64,000 nt of DNA from Prostheceraeus crozeri (GCA_907163375.1 CAJQUW010000881.1:1-64000), one strand, 5' to 3'. Positions 13,266 through 27,321 are shown, counted from the first letter of the stretch. Numbers and translations: made by a program. Notes: a model not told the origin generated them from the letters alone.

Positions 13266-13668
13266 TAGGTTGAATTTTCAATCGATCCAGACTTGCAATC
13301 TGTCATCATTGCGAGATCATCGAAAAGGTATTACAAGCTGCATTTATGATGCAGAACAGCTCAACGTTACAGATGGATTAAGGATTCAAGTCAATGATTT
13401 TAAAAAGGCAGAACGACGCAAAAATCGCTCCTAGTATATATTTTCTTATTCAAACGGTTTCGATTGGAACCATTTACAACTTGAAAAGATGAAGTTTTGA
13501 TTAACATGTTAAAGAATTAGATCTTCAGGTAAATTCAAAAACATTTTGATTATTGTTATAAAACTAGAGTTACATAGAAAGTTAAAAAGTCAACAACATA
13601 AAGCTGGAGTTGCATAGAAAGTCAAAAAGATCGCAGAGAGTATTTACATTGAATTTGGAGATTTGGGA
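13266..13668. other. Non-coding gap between two mobile elements
   Basis: AT-rich sequence with a short near-repeat (AACTAGAGTTACATAGAAAGT near 13560 and a variant near 13600). Nothing else is supported. Confidence 0.5.
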
Positions 13669-14082
13669 TCATAGATTGAAGTTCGTTGAAATGCATGTTG
13701 CATATGAAGACCAAACTGCCAATCTGTCAAAAGTTGACTGATGTATTTCAGTTCTCCTTTTTCGTTTCTTGGTCGGTTCGTCAATTTTTTTTAGTATTGT
13801 TGCCTTTACATTTTGTGTTGAGGGTTCATGTTCAGTACAATGATAAGGACTCACTTTATCTGTTATTTTATGATTATGATTGATGTCGAGTTGGTGGTCA
13901 TTTATTCTCTCATATGGCGTCCTTGATGTTTCCCCAATGTAATGATACCCAAAATTTTGAAAGCTGAGAGCGTAGAAGATGTTCGGAGACGCACATGTTG
14001 TATAATTTGCTTTGAAAGCATAAGAAAGAACACTTATGTTAGATGTAATATTGGGGGGGGGGGGTAGGAGAGAGAATTTCAT
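13669..14082 (-). mobile_element. Penelope-like element fragment: GIY-YIG endonuclease domain (fossil)
   Basis: A 137-residue minus-strand frame contains YHYIGETSRTPYERINDHQ at about residues 46-64. This is the GIY-YIG signature as found at the C-terminus of Penelope-like retroelement proteins, where (Y/V)IGET(S/G)R is followed by an Arg and a His. Further on, H...HEPSTQN and a basic RRTEIH segment match the domain's later helices. The reverse transcriptase that should precede it (higher coordinates, minus strand) is not recognisable, so this is a truncated, non-functional piece. A run of 10-11 G lies at its upstream edge near 14052. Confidence 0.7.
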
Positions 14083-14235
14083 ATGTCTTACACAGTGTAC
14101 GAGTATTGTTACAAAATGAAATTATTCCGTTGTTTCTTTGAGGATTTTGAGTAGAATTATCCCACAGGTTTGATTATACCAAATATTGTTGCATCTTCAT
14201 GGGCGGCTTACAAAATCTTTTCTTTAGCAGCGGAT

Positions 14236-14375
14236 CTAAAGAGAATGACAACTATTAAGTCAATAAATTACACCAATACCCTTGATTCCCCGACCGCACT
14301 CGCCTCATGCAGGAATCGAACCGAAGTCCACGGTGGAGACGAGCTCGCACCTTCTTCACTAGGCCAATCTGACGG
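14236..14375 (-). repeat. tRNA-derived SINE (head plus body), minus strand
   Basis: On the minus strand a perfect RNA polymerase III B box, GGTTCGATTCC, lies at 14312-14322. An A-box-like TGGCCTAGTGAAG lies upstream at 14354-14366, with spacing typical of a tRNA. The downstream body (14236-14306) contains a module ending ...AATAGTTGTCATTCTCTTTAGAT that recurs in the fold-back at 14557-14620. A tRNA gene is excluded because no closed cloverleaf with matching acceptor arms is evident. Confidence 0.65.
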
Positions 14376-14444
14376 TTCAAAAGGAATGCAAGTGAAGGTA
14401 GAAGTCATCTCTAAGTGATTTCTACAGCATATTGTCCTATTATT

Positions 14445-14520
14445 ATTGGCAGAACGCTACCAGCCTTCATATTGTAGCGAGACAGCATATCAGCATGTCA
14501 TACCACTGCGCCACTGTGTT
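14445..14520 (-). repeat. Second tRNA-like SINE head, decayed
   Basis: The minus strand reads CAGTGGCGCAGTGGTA (around 14501-14516), close to a pol III A box. A weak B-box relic (GGTAGCGTTC) lies near 14454-14463. The body is not defined. It abuts the 53-bp inverted repeat. Confidence 0.45.
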
Positions 14521-14526
14521 GATTGA

Positions 14527-14673
14527 CAACAACGGTCTGTCGTAGTACATGGAATATCTAAAGAGAATGACAACTATTATGTCAATAAATGACACGAGCA
14601 CCCCTGATTCCCCGACTGCTTAATAGTTGTCATTCTCTTTAGATATTCAATGTACTACGACAGACCTTTGTTG
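14527..14673. repeat. Inverted repeat, 53-bp arms, 41-bp loop
   Basis: Bases 14527-14579 and 14621-14673 are reverse complements with only two mismatches. The loop (14580-14620) and inner arm repeat the SINE body module found at 14236-14306. The structure would form a strong hairpin in RNA or single-stranded DNA. Confidence 0.85.
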
Positions 14674-17600
14674 TAGGATAAGTCTTGTAAGAAAAGTTTG
14701 TTGTTTAAGCATATTTTATTATAGTATACGCAGATGGACGCACGACCCGACCAAACGTTAGGCTTCTAATGTCGTCATGCTCTTGTGTAAATGTTTCTTT
14801 TTTCCTGCAAGCTTTAATATCATTGAAATACTTTCTCATGAAATTTAAGACCACAGCCTTTGTATGTCACACCAATCAGTTTTATGGTTGTGAGTCAGTT
14901 TGGATCTTAAAGCTTTTAATAGTAAATTACAATGTTTTATAAGCACTAATTGAGCAGTCACTTGTTAGTCAGATCCTGATAGGCTAAGTATGTCAACCAG
15001 ATACTGACTGTAGATTCTAAATCCCTCTCATTAAGCGCTATTACCTTAGCAAGTTCACACTAGACTCTCTGATGAGGATTGCCCTGAAACTATTTTCAGA
15101 AACTTAATATTCGACAAAAACTAAAAAATTGTATTTCGGGTCGAGCAGCAATGTAAACATAGGAAATAACAATTCGGAAATCAATGCCAGAGTCATGTGA
15201 TTGCAGGGTCAATCACATTTTGATGCTATTAGTTATTAGATGGATTGTCCCTATGGATTGTCATCACAAGAAATGCATCTCTTAACCGTAAAATCATTCT
15301 AGACGCAAGAAAATCTCAGGTTGATAAATAATTTCGTTCTTCGATGTAAATTGATACTAATCATCATGTTACTGATATTTCAAAAAGTAGCCATGTAAAT
15401 CATATTATAATGGTGAGAGAATTCACAATTAATTGAGTTGTGAATAAGTGAAGAAATCGAAGAGCACCATTTCTACATTGAATATAATTGACAACAAACC
15501 TATGTTTATTAGTATTTTCAACTTAACAATAGGAAGCATTTCCACAATGGCAATTGAAACGAGACTCTATTTGATTTACATGATGAAATCAAGTATTCCG
15601 AAATGAACGGTTCGACACCAAATGAGCTGTCAAATTCATTTCCGATGAAGAAGCTTTTCAATGACAGTCTGAATGAACACAATACCGTCCTGTAGAATTG
15701 AATGTTTATTTGCACTCTCTATTGACGGAATGTAAGAAAAGTTTAATAGAAATCTGTTTAAACAAATAATCGAATGACGCCGACAGCACAATACCTGTCA
15801 AAAGTTAGTCTCTTTGAATTTCAATAACAGTTAATATAAACAAGATCTGTCACGCTATTGTGAAGAAAACCCTGCTCAGATGTAAATAGAGCATTTTGTG
15901 GCAAGAATTCTGCTACTCAGTCTGAACATCCAGGCTGCCATTCTCAAATTATTCCACCACAACTTAATGCTATTCATGATTTAAATTTGTATTATTGAAT
16001 AAATCGACAAAGTTCAATAACACTATCCAGTTAACTCAAACTCCGGTAATGACGAATTCCCACGGCTCCTACCCTCTCAGTATGGTTCGATATAAAAGTG
16101 AAATTCGTTTTTCACAATGCTATCTACCGTATTTTGGTAGACAGTTTGCTCTTACTATGAATATTCTTATCTGAAATCTGATTCTATTCTGAAATCATAT
16201 TATCATATTTAATCATACTGTAATATATCATTTTATGAAGCTCCGTTGTGACAAGTTCCAGTAAGGAAGGTCGAAATCCCGATGACATACACCAGAATCC
16301 GTTCTTATGGTTCATGTGGAAAATAGCAAATTACGTAAGAACAGATTGGTGTATAAATATGCTGACAAAATATGTGGTTGCTAATTGGATATATCAAGAT
16401 TGAGGAAATAAATTCAGAATTCAAAAAATGTAACCAAAATTCATCATGGCCGGTAATTCCTATATAACTTCTGAAATTTGAATGATCAAGTAGGCCTATC
16501 CGTTTAAGAAGTAAATATTGGAGAGTAGTATTCCTTCACTAAAGGTGATTGTACTAAGACATTTGAATTTGATTGTACAAAAATCTGCTGTCATGGGCAT
16601 TGACTTTTCATTTCGCTTAAGAAATCTTTATAACAGGTCACTCCAGTGAAAATTGCACAATATGAATTCATTGAAAATCAAAGCACGCAGAAGTGTGATA
16701 CCCCTTATTGATTATACCAGGTATTATTTTATCGTTATTGCTTTTACTTTAGGCCGTGATTAGATGCTTATGTTTCTTGTAATGGGCACAATAATTATGC
16801 AATTTCATTAACACAAGCATATAATGATTTAGGTATGACATCGTAATAATTTCATGTGCAATTCTATCGTTTTCGTCGTATTTTTCAATTTCAATGGGTG
16901 TCACAAAAGCGGCATAGAGAAGTTTGCATGTTATAATCTTGTGATAAAACGTTTTGGATACTGATTTGATGAAATTTATTAGTACGATAAGACAAATGAT
17001 CACACATTTCATGAGATATAAATTCGTTTCATGAGGATATCACATGATTCTTTGTTTACCTGCATGAAATTCTGCAATGATCTTACCAAGTAAGAACGGA
17101 TATTTACGTTGCTACATGTATTAATAAACAGTAAAATGAATTAATATTTCGCTCATTTGAAAGAACGAATAAATCCAAAATTTCAATTGATGTTGTGCAA
17201 TTAGTGAGTTATCTTCATCGTCATGTAATTTGTTGAGATGTGCTCTATTTCATAAGCTAGATTGCATTGAACGTGACAGTGAATCCGTCATTGTCTTTTT
17301 AGGTGTTTTTCATGTAAGTAACTATCTAAATCTGTTGCCTTCACCGATCTACAAACTTGTGACATTAAATTGAGTGAAGCCGTGAACAAAGCCACTTAAA
17401 CGAATCATGTTTCGTGACACAGTGGACATTCCTTTATTTTCTGATTTAAATGCGTGGATAATGCTCTTGATACGAATAAGTATGCTGTCGTTAGGATCAC
17501 TTTCCTTAGAAAACACGTCAATCAGACCATTGAAGAATGAAAGACTTCGTTATACAATTGTCCTTCAGCTCAAGTCTTCATAAACACATTTGCTATCGTT

Positions 17601-20525
17601 TGTGACCGGCGGGATATTGCTCAAATGATGGTCTCAAGTGGACTGTTTGACAAAAGAGATTGTGAGCATCATCTTTGAACAACCACTTTTTCTCACGTAT
17701 AATTAGATTCTTAACCGTAAACCATTTCACAAGTTCAATTGTCACATTTGCTAACAAATGAATACGATGTCAGTCATATTTTTCCAATGCAATCTCCACT
17801 GATATTTCTCAAGGTGTGAAAAGGATGTTGAAATTATTTCGCATTTTATCTTGCACCTGACTCAACTTTTACATCCGAGCGCATCTTTTCTACAGCATTG
17901 TAATTTTCAATGAAGGGGTGTGAAGCTTGAGGTCAATGTTGTGCATTTTCTGACATGTCGTATTTCCGTATTTTTTGAACTTTATTTCTCGTGTTGTTTT
18001 ATATTTTGCCATATTTCCTTCATTTCACATTTTCTTCGTTTATGCCATGCGTCGTCTAGTATTTGATACACATATACTTTTTCTTGCCTTTACTGGTAAA
18101 AAGTTAAGATGAAAAATGAATTTATCCTTGCTTCAGTGTATGCAGGGTTGCAAAAGTCAATTGACTGACCAACGCGTTGTTTTGATGTTCAATTTTGATA
18201 TCTAAAAGTTACTTGTACAATATCCACTATTTATGTGTAACATGGATCCTAGTGACATCGAACTATTGCAACAGCGTCTATTCTTCAGTTAAATGTCTAA
18301 TTGGAAAGTATATACATGTAACATTGCAGCGAATAGCTGATAGGATGCTGAAGCTATATTGATTGTTTATTAAATCACTCACTGTGAAAGCTCGGAAAAA
18401 CTTTTTCTTTCCTAAACATTGTGGTTTTTATTTTGAATACTGAAGCTATAGTTTAATAAATATTTCCAGTAATATATCCCCTCGATAAAATTCTGTATAC
18501 ATCGTGAGCTGCTGATATGCTGTCTGCTGAGTGATTGTTTCACGTAAAATAAGGACTATTTCTCGTTAGTCTCTTTTTTTTACAAAAATAGTTTTTCATA
18601 TATCCGATTCAATATTCGATTTTCGTCCTTGTTTGGCTTTGTATCCGTGAACCATTATCGATTTCCATCCATTTTGAAATATGCACCTGATGGTTCAATA
18701 TTTCCGTACTCGGGATTCGAAAATGCCTTGTTTTCGAGAAAAGTTGAAGTATGCGATAAAAATGTGGGGCATGGATCAAATTGGTGATATCTGAAATCTT
18801 CTGATGATGAAGACATATGCAATTCCAGCCCATTCCGATTTCTCAAATTTTTTTGCGGACTTCTGCAACAGCACAAGTTCTTTCTAGATTGAACAACTTC
18901 TTAATCTTTCATAATTCAAATATTAGTTAGGCCTAATGAGTATTTAAAAGTTATTAAAAATCAATAAATTGTGACTTATAATTGAGAAATCACTTATTTT
19001 ATCTTGCAGATGTAAATTCAAGCTGCACTTCAGCTGCGGTAATTTATCCGTCCAGGTCCAATTGTTGAAGTTTCATTTCTGTTTTAGCCTATTTAATGAA
19101 TTGAAATGAACTTACAATATAAAGTTCAAAAAAAATATTATTGACTTTGATAGATTTTCCCCTATCCAAATCAGACTTTGAGGGCACTGAGATTTGGAGT
19201 CGTCTTCATTCTTAACTCCTTTGACATTAGTCATAATTACATCAAGATCTCTGTACAATATGCTGCAATACAGTAAATTTCGGTGATTTTTGAGAGCGCG
19301 AAAATGTCTTACCATGGATATTGTGAGAACCTTACTGAGGACAATCCTTAATAATGAAGTCAAGTTGAGCGAAGTCAGAGCGCTGTCATCCCAGGTTACA
19401 TACATGCATGTATATTTTTTGATTGGAAATATTTGCTATTCGCATAAGCATGCTAGGAGGCTACACTATTTCAGTATTTACATCTACAGTATGAATAAAG
19501 CATCAATAAAAATGCACAAAAAATATATGGAATAAAAAAATGCTTAGAAATCCTTCTGATGCAGAGTTCGACCGTCGCCACCTAAGCTAATTGACAAACG
19601 GTGTATGAAAAGTCTTAGTCAGCGTTCTTTTGTGAGCAAATAGTGTGCGACCATGAACTCGCAAAAATTTTGTTATTTTACATTATTTGGCGCCTGCTCT
19701 TTCCTAATGTTGTATTCATTTGCTCTACCTCGTTCATCTCATTATTACAAAAAGCAATTGAGAATTTAAAATGCAAGTTCTGAGAGCTTTGACAACGAGT
19801 TCCTAATTACAATGATTCCTAATTACAATGTCGAAATGGCTAAATGTAGCCTACTCAGAAATTATGTTTTAGTCCTAAAAGAAATTGATAGGATTGATTT
19901 GGACATAGAATACAGCTCAAAAATGTGAATATGGAAGGAATGTGGGAGATCTTCTTTCAAACATCAACCGTTTGAATTTTCTTGTGACATGATCTTTTTC
20001 AATTTGAGATTCCATCAAATGAGATTATAGGGAAGATCGACGACTTAAGGATAAGTTTCCAAAAAATAAAGGAAATTCTCTTTAAATGTGGCATTACTAA
20101 AATCCTTAATAAGTAGTAGGTATACGTAGAACAAAATTCATATCCCAAAACAGTGGTCGATGTTATATGATGCAGTAAAGGATCATGATTTGATTTACGG
20201 AATCATATTTATGAATTGCTGCACTCATAAGAAAATCTATGAGTTTCTTAAAATGTTGTCATAGAAAATGTTTATTGATTGATAAACCTTTTGAAAATAA
20301 TGCCAGTAAGTCATTTATTTGACATTCCAGTGGGACTAATCCTACATTTTTTGGGAAGTATAAAAATGTGGTAAACTTAAAAGCAGTTGTGTTGTAAAGG
20401 TTCACTGTACGCGATAAGGGCCGCACTTTCCCTGGGATCATTTGGTTAAGCAAAGACAATGTGTGATTAGATTTAAAGAGTAAAAAATGATTTATGTATA
20501 ATACCATGTTTCGAAACCTCCGGGA
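14674..20525. other. Long non-coding stretch
   Basis: AT-rich sequence with only short, domain-free frames on both strands. I see no exon with credible splice sites, no RNA gene and no recognisable transposon coding piece. Confidence 0.5.
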
Positions 20526-20926
20526 ATGAACAAAGGGAATTCCTCCAAGCTCGAGAAAATCCGCAAACGTTGCCACAGAATAATCTGTTCTGTAACTTGC
20601 ACTTGCAGTTTGTTTCCTTCGCTTGAAAGCAGACGACAGAAGAGAAGTCCGAAGTTCTTCAATCAGTTTCGAAATCCCGAAAATTGCATTAATTCTATTT
20701 TTCCATCTGTACTGTCAAGAAGTGGTCACGTTCAACTACAGGCCTGTGGGACATCACGTCGGTCATCCTCTTTCATTCCTCGATGTTCCGTACTTTATAA
20801 CAGACAGTTATCAAGAAAGTTGCTTATTTGATGTATTACTCTTAACTTTGTGTTTGACTTCATTTTGAAATGCATGATTTTCAGTATTGATAAATAAACG
20901 TTTATCTATTTTTATTTTATTTTATT
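20526..20926 (+). mobile_element. LINE 3' end (CR1/Jockey-like clade), truncated
   Basis: The + frame from 20526 contains SSKLEKIRKRCHRII (residues 6-20), then LESRRQKR and, near the end, a SSFIPRCSVLYN segment. This is the usual order at the C-terminus of CR1/Jockey-type non-LTR reverse transcriptases (LExIQKR...L..RR...SF.PR....WN). An upstream piece (GIPP, before 20545) is in another frame, so a frameshift lies near 20540. The stop is followed by AATAAA (20892-20897) and a TTTTA-type tandem tail at 20909-20926, as expected at a LINE 3' end. The element is 5'-truncated; nothing convincing is readable before about 20400. Confidence 0.65.
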
Positions 20927-23900
20927 ACACCATGGAGGAAATTCATTTTTGAAATTTTGTTTTTGCTTGCATTTCTCCGCAATTGTCAAAAGTGGAATTA
21001 TAATTCATGTATTAATTTCATCCACTCTGTTTTGTTCAAGTTTGCATTTAGTCAATTAGACCGCATTTTACATCGATTGTTTCATTCAAGTACCCATTAA
21101 CAGTTTAAGATAATTTTCCGTTCAATACTTCTTTTATTATATTCAATCTTCAGATATCGCACTATCCAGCAGGGAACTGTAAACTCTGGTCAGCGTCGTA
21201 TGCAAGTCATCACACTTGAAGATATAAGAAAATGAAATTCTGTCGTTTTCTAATAGACAAGTTTATTCGTTGAGTTAACGTCCATTGTATCCTCGCTCAG
21301 CACGTACAATCATATAATGACATCAGCCATGTATGTAAGCACGTAAACGAGACCGATGATGTATTTCAATGGCTCTTGGCAGTGCATCTACATAAGCTCT
21401 GGTGCGCGTACATTTCTAAATACATGACAAATTAGCTTTTGGCAAAAGTAATGCCAAGGAGGTCACGCACGCATCAACGAATTTATCCGCAAATTTGACG
21501 AGCAAAAGATTTGTTGTACATACCAGAAAAATGGAGTAAATTCAGTACAATACGTGCTAACATCAATAAATCTGTGAATGTAGTCATGTGTATAAGTGTT
21601 GTGGGGTATGGCCCTTCAAGTCTTCAAACAAACTCCCCCTCAATCTGGTCATGCTTCAATTGTTTAACTATTCATATTGAAATATGCTACAGGTAGAGAG
21701 TCCAAATATAAAAAGCGATATCAATGGTTGATTTATTTACCTCAACATTGTTAATTTGGAGAACTATATTTCAAACCTATACCGGAATGTTATGCGGGGG
21801 ATGCATATATTAGTAAAGTGCTCAATGGAAGGAGGATAAATAATCTTAGGAAAAGAAAGGCAGGGTATCTCGACCACTTACAATGCTGTATTTCTTCTGC
21901 AATGTCAGGAGAGAATAACAGAATGTGTAAAAATTATGTGGAAGTCATCTATGTGCTTTCATGTAGTCTAGACGAGGGACTTCTCTTATCTATTTTCTTC
22001 TTCTTTCTCCTCTCATCTCTCATGGTACTTTGATTCAGGAATGATAAATGTTAACCTTTAAGCTCAAAGAACATTAGTGGAGTCAATAATACCGGTATGT
22101 AAGTTGTACATTGTAAAATACTGCTTTCGACTCTAGCAAATCCATCAAGAAGGTCTGCGCTAGGATTTTGAAACCGGTGCGTAATTCTTCATTAGTTGAA
22201 GCATCTTTGTCTTTATTTAGACAGTGCTTTCGTCTGTAGCGAGAAATTCAACTCTTTTAATAGAGTCATCACACGAGCGTAAGAATTTCATCAAAATTAT
22301 ATAATTTGCTTTCGATATTATAAAGTATTCAATCAATTGGTTATATAATGAACAATCTATGTTAGTCCGTGATGTCGAGATCGAGTTTTAGGTGCTATTA
22401 CAATGGGCAAAATGGATCTATATACCTACATTTATTGCACCCTGATGTTGATCGAACAAAATGATGGAGAAATTTGGTTAAGCAAAAGTTGTCATGAAAA
22501 TTTTCATTTCTTCAATCCTAATGCGCTGCGCAATCAGTCTATTCTAAAAGCTACATGTAATTCTGCCAATAATATCGCATCGACTGAAAATATGAAAGGA
22601 TGAGTATTAACTACATACAGAAGTCGTAAAATCGTAGCGGTAGCACCATGAGCTGTAAAGCACACCAAATTTTACGCATAATTTCTTAAAATTCATTTTG
22701 CCGAAGCATGTTTAAGTTTTTATTGAATTATTTTCTGAAAGTATGTTGCATGTGCATTTCAGTGCAATATTGCAGTACAACAGGAATGAAAACTTGGCAA
22801 ACTTACACTCCATTTTCAGAAAAAATGGCTGAATAAAGAATTGCAGATTTCTTGTATCCTTTTCAATTTTGTTTTGCTTAGTATTCGATTTTTGCCTTCA
22901 TTTTTTCGCTAGAATTTAATTCATATACATGCATATCGTTCATACATGTTCATGAATATTCATTGTCCACTATTTCAATCCTCGTTCAGACAGTTACATG
23001 CACATTAGGAATTTGATGTGGCGGGCCGGGGCAAGTTTCTACAGTGTGCTGCTAGATGAAATTTCAAGCGTAACTCAAGAAAAAAATTCGAACATTTTAG
23101 CAACTACATGTAGTCCTCTTCTCCCCTACTCTTATTTTTCAGGGGCGGCAAATTATTTTGAACCTTCTAGTGCAACTTTTTATCTATTTTGAACTTCCTT
23201 TTAGTTCTTATGCTAAACTTTTGAACCTTCCTGTGCTACCAATAGTCGTAGCCATGAATTCCACACGCCATATACTTTGACAGCATCCATTCACACTTGT
23301 TTATTGACAATGAATCACTGGTAGGCTTACTAGGGAAACATGAAAAATACTACAAATATTTTCTGCCCCGATATAGATTATATGATTGCCATACATAACA
23401 CGCCATGTTGTCATATGGAGACGCAAACATCATTGGCAATATGATATCCTAATCTCAACTGATAATCACAATGGTCAATATTATCACAATATTAGGCCTA
23501 AATGATGCTCAATTTATTTGGCGCTATTTTTTTATTGACTCAAATAACTTGTCATTCATAAGATGAAACAATTCTTCGTTGATTAGATAAATATTTATTG
23601 TTTCTTACCAGACAACTTCATTTAAGTCATGCTGCACTTAAACAGGATTCCATTTTCAACCTAGTCCATGACCTAGGCAATGCCTGAAAATTGAGTCTCT
23701 TCATTTTGGGGGCAACCTAATCTTCCAGCTAATCAATTGTCAAATACAGGAATTGGACATCAGCCACTTAACGCTAGGTAAACGTACATTGACCATTTAC
23801 ACGAAGTCCTCAAGTCGGTAACCTAAGTCATTCCAAATGTATAATAGCAGCTCACACGAAATGGCAATAAGAGGATTCGTAGCACACAATCAACGACTTG

Positions 23901-26900
23901 TTGATTCAATTGCATTTTTCTTCAATTACCCTTCAACATCCTTCTGATAATTGGAACGCTTTCATCTCCGAATGAAAGTGGTGGCATTTGAGGGTTTCTC
24001 AACTCTTTGACGAAGAATAAGTTGTTGATTAGATTAAAGCTCCGGACATGTGCGTGAATAAGTCGATGAGAAACATAAGTTGCCAATAAACGTAAAAGAA
24101 AGTCGGTGGGAACTTTCGAAGAAGTCTTGATTTCCGATTGGAGATCATCTATTGATTTAACATTACTGTGATAAGTTTGTAGAATATTGTCTTTTTAACT
24201 AAATGCGAATGTGATATCCAACATTATAAAATTGTTGGGTGGTAAGCATGTCGCTGCATGAAAAATATAGCTATAACGGAGAAAGCAGTATTTGCGATCT
24301 TTCATTCAATCTCTTCATAGGTGTGCATGAAAACTGGATAGCCAGATGTTTGAAGTGACTAATCAAACTTCACATGCATGACGCCTCGTCGAACAGTGTC
24401 ATTAGTGAAATCCCCTAATGAAATCTTCTTTAAGATAATACGGCTACTGAAATAACCAAAGTAATCTGCAGAGGCAAGGAAAGAAAAGAAATGGAATCCC
24501 AAAATATGTGAAATAGTATAGTAAATAGTATGAGAGTAGTATGATATAAACATGTGACATAGTAAATTTACGAAGAGCATGTTATCGACATTATATGTCT
24601 TCTAGCTCGCATTTCAAAACAGCTTTCGAGGTTGCTGATTAATTTATTACGACTGGATTGCTTTATTGAAAAGAAATAATGCGAAATGATGAGGGAGATG
24701 TGCAAAGTAGCATTATAAAAATAACATATTTTTGGTAGATGGATTAGGCAGCATGCATCCATACAATAGTGCTCCTGGCCAGCAATTTTGCATGAAAGTA
24801 TTCAAGTTATAACCAAATATACCTATGAACATAACTACAAAGTCCAATAAGCAAACACATACACTAGCAAGCATACAAACAATTCCAGGTGACTTCATTC
24901 CGTAATGGTAAAAGTATGCGCTGTTAGTAAAATTCATTATACAACAGCAATCAACATAAATTTTCTCGTTTTGAATGTGCTTTTGGACGTTACCAAACTA
25001 CTGAAATCAGATGAAGCCCGAAAAAAAGACTTTAATGAAAAATCCACCGGTCGATACGGGACACTCCGCTCCGTTTTCGACCATCTTGAATATTCATTGA
25101 CAGCACAAATGGATACTGTTGTCTTGCATATTCAGAAAAGATTCGTCCTGAGCATGTTTCTCATTACAGTCTCTTTATAACTTCGGAAGGAAGAGACAAG
25201 ACTTGCACTTATGCTTATTTTCAAAGCTAAATCTGAAATAACTCTTCATGTCGACTACAAATTTGCATCGGAATCCTGAAAGTGCACTGTTGTTATTGAA
25301 CATCGTGAGTGCATAGTGTTATTGAACATCGAGAGAGTTCGCATACTTTGTTCTGCCTTGAACACTTTGAAAACATGACTAAACTCTGTCGCCGCTTGGT
25401 CAACAACGTCAAAGTGTGCATATAATAAAGTGTCATAAGACAGTTGACGGGTTGGCCAGATCCGCAGTGGAAACTTATATGTGGAATCTCTAAAGGCATT
25501 TGAAACGTCTATTATGAATGTAGAACTCAACAAAAAGTGATATTGGGCTGTTCTGGGCTCCTTCCAGCGTTTGTAGAATGTGGTAAATAAGAAGGTAGAA
25601 TTTTGTTAACTCAGACCCAGTGAATCGAAATTTAACTAGCTAACAAAATTTTTGTGAATTTTTAGTTTTTTGCAAGATGCCGTAGACAGTCATTGGAAAG
25701 CTTGGATTCTTGGTTGGCACTATGTAACATGTAAATGGAGCTCAAAGTTTTGTCTGTGATTGCAAAACTTTCAATTTGCATGTCACGGTAAACCATAAAC
25801 TCTTCCAAAACTGCCAGTTTCTGCGGTATTTAATATTCTTCTGTATCTTAAGGTTTGTTGCAAGTTTCAAAGTTTCGATTATTTGTTCAAAACGGAAGAC
25901 TCAATAGATTTTCCATGTAGGGGGTATTCAGATGAGGGGTCAAATTATCACACTTGTCAGAAAGCCAGTCCTGCCTGTGTCAAGCACTATGACAGACATT
26001 TACATATAAAACTTAAGTCTGTTAACTGTTCGATACCAAAGCTACTTGCGAAACCGATGTACAAAACGAGAATAAGAAAATGTGTGAAAACATTGTTGTC
26101 CTTGTTCATACGCTACGAAAGCGATTGCCTTTGAATAATCCGTAGCGCATGAACACGAGCAATAGACAACAGTGCTTTCGCACATTTTGTTATTCTTGTT
26201 TTGTACACCGGTTTCGTTCTCCACACTTCGACATGAGCTTTCCGGCTATATTACTCGTACATCCACTGTTGATGTCAAGGTTTCTGGCTTTGTTCGTTTA
26301 TTATGTAAATCCTTTGTTATCTCATCCTGTCGATCCTTGAGAATGCGAGCCAGCTCGCGAAAGCTCAGATGAACATTAAGTATTCCTTTTAGCAATGAAT
26401 TCTGTAAGAATTTTTATCAACAAATCTGCAATTGTAGTGGCGAAGCAAATTTACTTTCAAATTGAAATCCAACAACATACCGTCAGTTGCCATCAACTAT
26501 TATCTAAACCTTCGGTAAATAACAAGAAATGGAACCATAGCGACATTTCTATAAACTGTTTAATGAAGTGATATTGAGCACAATTGCACCAATTATAAAT
26601 GATAAATAATATGTTTAATTATGTCGACATTCAGTAGCACAACATAAATCTTTTCATGATTTTTATATTTCTACCTTTGGTGACATTTACTTATCTCCCC
26701 CCTCCCTACCATAGATGTCTGTGCATTCCTATAAGATAGTTAATAACTTAATTTGCTACTGTATTTGTAAGGTTTTGGATTGAACATTTTCAGGGAATGT
26801 CATTTCTTCTAACAATAATTTTGTGTACTGAAAGTTTATGACTGTACAACGTGATAATTTTCGACCAGCATTTTTATGTATGAAAAGATGTTCTCTACCA

Positions 26901-27130
26901 CCATAACACTTTAAAGACCAGAATACAATGTGATTTAGTTGAAGCGGGACACGACATACTTGCTGTATTACTTGCGGGCGAATCATTATCACTGACATTG
27001 TCATAATTTTCCTTCTCTACCTTCTCGTTGCCTGCGAACACTCTCTTTCCCCTCAACAATGGCAAAATAAACTCCCGTCCGTTTATAGAATTCACAAGAT
27101 GCCGCTCATAATAGAATTGGTCCTAACTCA
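20927..27130. other. Non-coding stretch upstream of irx
   Basis: No host exon recognised. Contains a fold-back at 26049-26216 and a small tandem word near 25300-25330. By position this is candidate upstream regulatory DNA of irx, but I see no specific site that proves it. Confidence 0.45.
26049..26216. repeat. Fold-back (MITE-like) inverted repeat, about 70-bp arms
   Basis: Bases 26049-26117 pair with 26141-26216 around a 23-nt loop. Arms share CGAAACCGRTGTACAAAAC and AGAATAASAAAATGTG, with roughly 85-90% identity and one 7-8-nt insertion in the right arm. No flanking target duplication was recognised. A transcript would fold into a long hairpin, so a small-RNA precursor cannot be excluded, though a MITE is simpler. 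Confidence 0.75.
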
Positions 27131-27190
27131 TCCGCCAATCGTCGTTCAATCGCGGAAAAATAATTAAATTATAGCATTATATGGCCTCCG
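27131..27190 (+). promoter_or_regulatory. Possible irx proximal promoter
   Basis: A CCAAT box at 27135-27139, a TAATTA homeodomain-type site near 27160-27166 and two weak TATA-like words (27169-27174, 27178-27184) precede the ATG by about 140-190 bp. The start site is not determined and these words are common in AT-rich DNA. Confidence 0.25.
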
Positions 27191-27321
27191 CTATTGTAAC
27201 AAAAGCCATCAGACCGTAACTACACTGTGTGCAACCCATTCAACGCACGTAATACCTCACCTACAACACATCTATTCAAAAGCGTGTCAAAGATTACGCT
27301 TTCGGCAGACAACACGGCTCC

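Noticed and set aside
14301-14375. A genuine tRNA gene on the minus strand
   Set aside because: The B box is perfect, but the acceptor and anticodon stems do not pair and a SINE body follows.
20259-20576. 105-codon minus-strand frame
   Set aside because: It is antisense to the LINE 3' end, which is supported by recognisable RT tail motifs on the + strand.
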